DNA from: Streptomyces sp. LX-29
GTDB taxonomy: Bacteria > Actinomycetota > Actinomycetes > Streptomycetales > Streptomycetaceae
Direction: 5' to 3'
Assembly: GCF_029541745.1 (NCBI RefSeq)
Contig: NZ_CP089746.1
Coordinates: 7,883,559 to 7,947,558 of the forward strand
DNA length: 64,000 nt
The notes beneath the pieces are model-generated. The model was not told the DNA's origin. It searched no databases and was given only the letters and a program-made list of their open reading frames with translations. Position numbers and translations under genes: made by a program. Below, piece after piece: positions 33,001 to 42,000 of the stretch. How positions within the stretch are numbered: the stretch's first letter is position 1; the number at the start of each line of letters is the position of its first letter.

Positions 33001-36000
33001 CAGCTGGCCACCGGCGAACCGGCCGACCGGGTCATCACCGGCAGCGTCCCCACCGCCACCGCCGCCACCTCAAGCGGTGGCGCTTCGGGCACGGGTGTGG
33101 GTGGGCGGCTGGCGTTGTTGTTCACGGGACAGGGCGCGCAGCGGGTGGGGATGGGTCGGGAGCTGTATGAGCGGTTCCCTGTCTTCGCGCGGGTGTGGGA
33201 CGAGGTGTGCGGGTTCCTGGACGCGGGCTTGGAGCGTCCGTTGCGGGAGGTGGTCTTCACCGACCCGGAGGCCGGTGACTCGGGGTTGGTGGATGAGACG
33301 GTGTATACGCAGGCGGGGTTGTTCGCGTTGGAGGTGTCGCTGTTCCGCCTGCTGGAAACATGGGGCCTGGCCCCGCACTACCTGCTCGGCCACTCGGTGG
33401 GTGAGGTAGCGGCCGCGTACGTGGCCGGGGTGTGGTCCCTACCCGACGCGTGCACCGTGGTCACCGCCCGCGGCCGGCTCATGCAGAACCTGCCGGCCGG
33501 TGGAGCGATGCTCGCGGTCGAGGCCCAGGAGGAGACCGTACGCCAAGCCCTGGAGCACGAAGGCTTTGAGGGGCGGGTGTCGCTGGCAGCGGTCAACGGG
33601 CCGACCGCCATGGTGGTCTCCGGCGACACAGACGCCATCGACACGCTACGCCACACTTGGCGCGAGGCCGGCTGTCGGACGACGCCCCTGCGGGTGAGTC
33701 ACGCCTTCCACTCCCATCACATCGACCCCATGCTTCACGAGTTCGAAGCCGTCTTGGAGCGGGTGTCGTTCCAGCCGCCCAGGCTGCCGGTGGTCTCCAA
33801 TCTCACCGGCCGGCCTCTCACCGACGAGCAAGCCTGCTCACCCCGGTACTGGGCTGAACAAGCCCGAGCCACCGTCCGATTCCACGACGGACTCCAATGG
33901 CTCGCCGAGCACGACACCAGCACCTACCTCGAACTGGGACCCGACGCCGTCCTGACCACCCTCGCCCACACCACCCTCCACAACACAGATGTGGACCACG
34001 AGGAACACGCGCTCAAGGCGACTGTCATCGCACCCACCTTGCGACGCGACCGGCCCGAAACCGACACCCTCATGACCGCCCTCGCCCAAGCCCACACCCA
34101 CGGCCTGCCCATCACCTGGGAACAAGCCTTCACAGACACCAAACCCCAACGGGTCGACCTACCCACCTACCCCTTCCAACGCCAGCGCTATTGGCTGAAT
34201 GGTTCTGCGGGGCTGGGGGATGTGTCGGCGGCGGGTCTTGAGGTGTCGGGGCATCCGTTGTTGGGTGCGGCTGTTCAGTTGGCGGGGTCCGATGGGTTTG
34301 TGTTCACTGGGCGTCTGTCGTTGGCCACGCATCCGTGGTTGGCTGATCACGCGGTGATGGACACGGTCTTGTTGCCGGGGACGGCCTTTGTCGAGCTGGC
34401 GCTGCACGCCGGTGCTGAGAGTGGTTGCCCCCATCTGGAGGAACTCACCCTCCACGCTCCGCTCGTCCTGCCTGATCAGGCGGGTGTGCAACTCCAGCTC
34501 ACCCTGGATCCCCCCGACGAAGGCGGGCGACGCACGCTCACCATCCACTCGCGGGTGCAGGGCTCCGACGACGCATCCGAGCAGGGCACCTGGCTTCAGC
34601 ATGCCGCTGGGGTTCTGACCGCCGACAGTTTTGGTGACCACGCGGCTGAGGCCGGCGAGGACTCGTCATGGCCCCCGGCTGATGCCGAGCGGATTCCGAC
34701 TGACGACTTCTACCAGCAGTTGGCCGACCTCGGGTTCGGCTATGGCGCTGCGTTTCGGGGTTTGCGGGCTGCTTGGCGTGTGGGTGATGAGGTGTTCGCT
34801 GAGGTCGTTCTCCCCGAGGACCAGGCGCAGCTTGTGGGTGGTTTTGGGGTGCATCCGGCGTTGTTTGATGCGGCGTTGCATGCGATGGGGTTGTTGGTTC
34901 CGGTGGGGGTTTCGGGGGGTGAGGGGGGTAGTCGGTTGCCGTTCTCCTGGCAGCGGGTGTCGTTGCACGCTGCTGGGGCTGGTGCTGTGCGGGTGCGGGT
35001 GACTCCGACGGCTGCGGATGCGGTGTCGTTGACGATGACCGATGCCGCGGGTGCTCTGGTGGTGTCGGTTGCCACGCTGGTCACTCGTGTGATCACTCCC
35101 GAGCAGCTCCAGGCGGCCCGACCTGCCACGTCGCGTGATCATCTCTATCAGGTGGAGTGGACCGCGTTGCCCTCCACAGGGGTGGCCACTTTGGGGCAGG
35201 GGCACTGCGTTGTTGTCGGTGATGACTCGTTGGGCCTGGCCACCGCCCTGCCCGGCACGGGTGGCGTCCCCGTCGACACCTACCAGGACATGCCCACCCT
35301 CCTCCACGCCCTGGACACCGGCACTACCCCGCCCTCTACCGCCATCCTCACCGTCCACCACTGGCACCACACCAGCACCGACACCAGCGGCGACAACGAC
35401 GACGGTGATGCTGGTGGTGGTCTGCCGGGGTGGGCGGTCGCGGCGCGGGAGACGGCCGGGCAGGTTCGGGCGGTGGCGTATCGGTTGCTTGGCTGGGTGC
35501 AGGCGTGGTTGGCCGAGCCGCGGTTGGCTGACACGCGGCTGGTCATCGTGACCCAAGGCGCGATCACCACCGGACCCGACGAGCCGGCCCCCGACCTCGC
35601 TCACGCACCGGTGTGGGGTTTGATCCGCTCCGCGCAGGCCGAACACCCCGACCGTTTCCAACTCCTCGACCTCGACACCCACCCCGCCTCCACCAGCCGC
35701 ATCCCCACCGCCCTGTTCACCACCACCGAACCCCAACTGGCCTTGCGACACGGCACCCTCCACGCCCCGCGGCTGATCCGCAACACCCAGGCAGGGCTCC
35801 TCACCCCACCCGCCGACACGCCATGGCGGTTGGAGAGCACCACGAAGGGATCCCTGGACAACCTCGCCCTCATCCCCTTCCCCGAAGCCACCCAACCCCT
35901 CACCCCCGGCCAGGTCCGCATCGCCGTCCACGCCGCCGGAGTGAACTTCCGCGACGTCCTCAACACCCTGGGCATGATCCCCGGCGCCGGACCCATCGGC

Positions 36001-39000
36001 GTCGAAGGCGCCGGCACCGTCCTGGAAACCGCACCCGACATCACCGACCTGAACCCCGGCGACCGCGTCATGGGCCTCCTCCCCGCAGCCTTCGGACCCA
36101 CCACCATCACCCAACGCCACACCATCACCCCCATCCCCACCACCCTCACCTACCCCCAAGCAGCCTCCATCCCCATCGTCTTCCTCACCGCCTACTACGC
36201 CCTCATCGACCTCGCCCACCTACGCCCAGGCCAATCCATCCTCATCCACGCCGGAACCGGCGGCGTCGGCATGGCCGCCATCCAACTCGCCCAACACCTC
36301 GGCGCCGAAGTCTTCGCCACCGCCAGCCCCACCAAATGGCACACCCTCCACACCATGGGACTGGACAACGCCCACATCGCCTCCTCCCGCACCACCGACT
36401 TCCGCGACCACTTCCTCACCACCACCCAAGGCCACGGCGTCGACATCATCCTCAACGCCCTCACCACCAACCTCATCGACGCCTCACTCGACCTCCTCCC
36501 CCACGGCGGCCACTTCCTCGAAATGGGGAAGACGGACATTCGGGAAGCAGACCGGCTGGCCGTCACCCATCCGGGGGTCATCTATCGCGCCTTCGACCTG
36601 AGCGAGGCTGCGCCTGAGCGGCTGCAGCAGATGCTCAACGACGTCCTGTCGCTCTTCGAGGACGGGGCGCTGACGCTGCTGCCGACCAGGACCTGGGACG
36701 TCCGTCGCGGCATCGAAGCGTTCCGACACCTCGGCCAAGCCCGCCACATCGGCAAGGTGGTCCTCACCCTGCCACCCACCACACCCACGGCCGCCCAGGC
36801 ACACGGCACGGTCCTGGTCACCGGTGGCACCGGCACCCTCGGTTCCCTCGTCGCCCGTCACCTCGCCACCCACCACCACACCCCCCACCTGCTGTTGACC
36901 AGCCGCCGCGGACCCGACGCACCCGGCGCCACCGAACTCCACACCGAACTCACCGAACTCGGCGCCCAGGTCACCATCGCGGCATGCGACACCGCCGACC
37001 CCCACGCCCTCTCCGAACTCCTCGCCACCATCCCGCCCGAACACCCCCTCACCGGCATCATCCACACCGCCGGCACCCTCGACGACGGCATCCTCACCAG
37101 CCTCACCCCCGACCGCCTCGACACCGTCCTCCGCGCCAAAGTCGACGCCGCCCTCAACCTCCACCACCTCACCCACCACACCAACCTCACCCACTTCACC
37201 CTCTTCTCCTCCGCCTCCGGCGTCTTCGGAGCACCAGGCCAAGCCAACTACGCCACCGCCAACACCTTCCTCGACGCCCTCGCCCACCACCGCCACACCC
37301 ACCACCTCCCCGCCCACTCCCTCGCCTGGGGACTCTGGGCCACCACCAGCAACATGACCAGCCAACTCGACACCACCGACCACACCCGCATCAACCGCTC
37401 CGGCATCAACCCCCTCACCGACGAGCAGGGGCTCACACTCCTCGACGCGGCTCACACCACGCCCCACCCCCTCCTCCTTCCGCTCCACATCAACTTCACC
37501 GCACTACGTCGACTGGCCAGCCCCCACCCTCTGCTCCGTCACCTCCTCCCGACCCGTCGGGCATCCGCCACAACCGGGGACAGCTCCAACTCCGAGAGTC
37601 TCCAGAGCCAGCTCGCCACCCTCCCGCCGGCCCAACAGCGTCAGGCCCTGCTCGATCTCGTCCGTACTCATGCGGCCAACACCCTCGGACACACCTCGCG
37701 CCAAACCGTCCAGGAGGACCAGCCCTTCACACAGCTCGGTTTCGACTCGCTCACCGCCGTCGAGCTGCGTAACCGGCTCACCACAGCCACCGGGCTGCGG
37801 CTGCCCGCCACTCTCCTCTTCGACCACCCCACTCCGGCGGCACTGGCCGACCATCTGGGCACCGAGCTCCTGGAGACACGCACTGATACGGCCCTGCCGG
37901 TGCCGCGCGCGGCCGTGTCGGAGGAGGAGCCCATCGCGGTGGTCGGTATGGCCTGCCGCTTCCCGGGGGAAGCCTCGTCTCCCGAGGGCTTGTGGGAGCT
38001 GGTGGCGACTGGCGGGGACGCGATCTCAGGATTCCCGACCGACCGTGGCTGGGACCTCGACGGGCTGTATGACCCCGACCCTGACAGGCCAGGGACGTAC
38101 TACGTCCGCGGCGGCGGATTCCTGTACGAGGCGGCTGCGTTCGACCCGACCTTCTTCGGGATCTCTCCGCGTGAGGCGCTGGCGATGGATCCACAGCAGC
38201 GACTGCTGCTGGAGACCTCCTGGGAAGCCGTGGAACGGGCAGGCATCGACGCCACTTCGCTCAAGGGCAGCCAGACCGGCGTCTTCACCGGAGTCGCCTA
38301 CCACGACTACGCCACAGGACTGCGCGCCATTCCCGAGAATCTCGAGGGATATCTGGGGAATGGCACCGCGGGCAGTATCGCCTCGGGCCGCGTGTCCTAC
38401 ACGCTGGGGTTGGAGGGCCCGGCCGTCACCATCGACACCGCCTGTTCGTCGTCGATGGTGGCGCTGCATCTGGCCTGCCAGGCCCTGCGCTCCGGCGAGT
38501 GTTCCCTGGCCCTGGCCGGTGGCGTGACAGTGATGTCCACGCCCTTCGGTTTCGTGGAGTTCAGCCGGCAACGTGCGCTGGCGGAGGACGGGCGGTGCAA
38601 GGCGTTCGCGGCTGGGGCGGACGGGACCAGCTGGGCCGAGGGCGCGGGAATGCTGCTCCTGGAACCGCTGTCCCAGGCCCAGCGCAACGGCCATCCGATC
38701 CTGGCGGTCATCCGCGGGAGTGCGGTCAATCAGGACGGGGCGAGTAACGGCCTGACCGCGCCGAATGGTCCGTCTCAGCAGCGGGTGATCCGCCAGGCCC
38801 TGGCCAACGCAGGTCTCACGCCGGCCGACATCGACGCCGTGGAGGCCCACGGCACCGGCACCGCCCTCGGGGACCCGATCGAGGCCCAGGCCCTGCTGGC
38901 CACCTACGGCAGCGATCGGTCCGTGGACCGGCCTTTGTGGTTGGGGTCGTTGAAGTCGAACATCGGTCATACCCAGGCCGCGGCCGGTGTGGCCGGGGTG

Positions 39001-42000
39001 ATCAAGATGATTATGGCGATGCGGCATGAGTTGCTGCCCAAGACCTTGCACGTGGACGCCCCTACCCCGCATGTGGACTGGTCCGCCGGGGCCGTGTCGC
39101 TTCTGACCGAGGCCCGGCCCTGGCCCCGCACCGACCGACCCCGCCGCGCGGGCGTCTCCTCCTTCGGTGTCAGCGGCACCAACGCCCACCTCATCCTCGA
39201 ACAAGCTCCGGACAGCACGGTACGAGAAGAGGCCAACGGGCACGAGGAACCCAACAAAGCGGACCCTCCGGTGCCGGTGCTGGAGTCGGCCGTGGTGCCG
39301 TGGTTGATCTCCGGGCGGGGTGAGGCAGCGGTACGGGATCTCGCGGTACGACTACGGCACCACCTCCAGGACCGGCCGGACCTGGACCCGGTCGACGTGG
39401 GCTGGTCACTCGCCACCACCCGCACCAGCTTCGAAAACCGCACCGTCATCCTCGGCCGCGACCGCGACGAACTCCTCAACGGACTCCACACCCTCACCAC
39501 CCCCGACCCCGCCCCACACGTCATCACCGGCAACACCACAACCCCCACCGGCAAAACGGCATTCGTCTTCCCCGGCCAAGGCTCGCAATGGGCCGGCATG
39601 GCGGCCGATCTGTTGGACTCCTCTGCGGTCTTCCGTGAGCAGGTCGAAGCGTGTGAGGAGGCTCTGGCGCCTCATGTGGACTGGTCGCTGGGGGAGGTGT
39701 TGCGGCAGGCGGATGGTGCGGCGTCGTTGGAGCGGGTGGATGTGGTCCAGCCGGTGCTGTTCGCGGTCATGGTGGGCCTGGCCCGCATGTGGCAGGCATG
39801 CGGCATCCACCCCGACGCCGTCATCGGCCACAGCCAAGGCGAAATCGCCGCAGCCCACATCGCCGGCGCACTCACCCTCCACGACGCCGCGGCGGTGGTC
39901 GCCCTCCGCAGCCGCGCCCTCGCCCGCCTGGCCGGCCACGGCGCCATGGCCTCCGTATCCCTGTCAGTCAACGAGGCCGAGGAACGACTGACTGCCTGGC
40001 AGGACCGGCTGGCCATCGCCGCCATCAACGGCCCCCGCACCGTGATCGTCTCCGGAGAACCGGAGGCGGTGGAGGAACTCCTGGCCGAGTGCGCCACGCG
40101 CGATATCCGCGCCCGGCGTATCCCCGTCGACTACGCCTCCCACGGCCCCCAGGTGGAAGCAGTCGAGAACGAAATCCGCGACGCCCTGGCGTCCATCACC
40201 CCCACCTCGCCCAGCATCCCTCTGCTGTCCACCGTCACCGGCCAGTGGGTCACAGGACCGGACATGGACGCTGGCTACTGGTACCGCAACCTCCGCCAAC
40301 CCGTCCGGCTCGCCGACGCCCTCCGCACCCTGGCAGCCGAGGGACACCACACCTTCATCGAAACCAGCCCCCACCCCGTCCTCGCCCACACCATCCACGA
40401 CACCCTCGACCCCACCGATTCCGACCCTGCCACCACCGACACCATCGAACCCCTGGTCATCGGCACCCTACGCCGCGACGAAGACGGCCCCCGCCGCTTC
40501 CTCACCTCCCTCGCCCAAGCCCACACCCACGGCCTCCCCATCACCTGGCAACACCTCTACACAGGCACCGAACCTCAACAAGTCGACCTACCCACCTACC
40601 CCTTCCAGCGTGAGCGGTACTGGCTTGCCAGCGCGGTCGCTTCCACTCGTGGGGATGGGGAGCGGGATGGTGTGGAGGCCCGGTTCTGGGAGGCGGTCGA
40701 ACGCCAGGACCTGACCGCTGTGGCCCAGACCCTGAACGTGACAGACCAGGAACACGACTCCCTCAGCGCCGTCCTACCGATGCTCTCCGGCTGGCATCAA
40801 CGCCAACGCGAACGCCATACCCTCGACACCTGGCGCTACAAGATCACCTGGAAACCCCTCCCCACACCACCCCACACCACTAACACGGTCGACGGCACCT
40901 GGCTCGTCATCATCCCCACAAACCAGGCCGACCACGACGCGGTGACCGCTTGCTTGCACTCGCTCGACCAGCTCGGCACCCCCACTCACGTCACCCACAT
41001 CGACCCCCACACCGCCGACCGGGAAGCACTCGCCCAACACCTGCGCACCCACAGCACCGAACACCCCACCGTCGGTGTGTTGTCGCTCCTCGCCCTGGAC
41101 GAGACACCTCACCCCGACGAGCCGGACGTGCCCGCGGGAACAGCCGCGACCCTCGCCCTCATCCAAGCCCTCACCGACACCGACACCACCGCACCCCTGT
41201 GGTGCGTCACCACCAACGCGGTGACCACCGACCCCACCGACACCCTCACCCACCCCACCCAAGCACTCATCTGGGGACTCGGCCGCGTCACCGCCCTCGA
41301 ACACCCCCACCGCTGGGGCGGCCTCATCGACATCCCCACCACACCCATCGGCAACACCCACACCACCGGGCAGACCGCCCACACCCACCTCACCACCGCA
41401 CTCCACCACGCCACCAACACCACCCGCACCACCAACGACAGCCGGGACCCGTGGAAGGGCGAAGACCAACTCGCCGTACGCCCTCGAGGCGTCCTCGCCG
41501 CCCGCCTCACCCGCGCCCCCCTCCCCAACCACCCCACACCACAACCCTGGAACCCCAACGGCACCATCCTCATCACCGGCGGCACCGGCGCCCTCGGCAC
41601 CCATATCGCCCGCCACCTCGCCACCCACCAGCCCACCCCCCACCTCCTCCTCACCAGCCGCCGCGGACCCCACGCACCCGGCGCCACCGAACTCCACGCC
41701 GAACTCACCGAACTCGGCGCCCAGGTCACCATCACCGCCTGCGACACCACCGACCGCCACGCCCTCACCGAACTCCTCGCCACCATCCCCGCCGAACACC
41801 CCCTCACCGCTGTCATCCACACCGCCGGCACCGCCCACTACGCACCCCTCACCCACACCACCCTCACCGACCTCGCCCACGTCACCCGCCCCAAAGTCCA
41901 AGCAGCCCAACACCTCCACGAACTCACCCGCCACCTCCCCCTCACCGCCTTCGTCCTCTTCTCCTCCGGAGCAGGCGTGTGGGGCGGAGGCGACCAAGGA

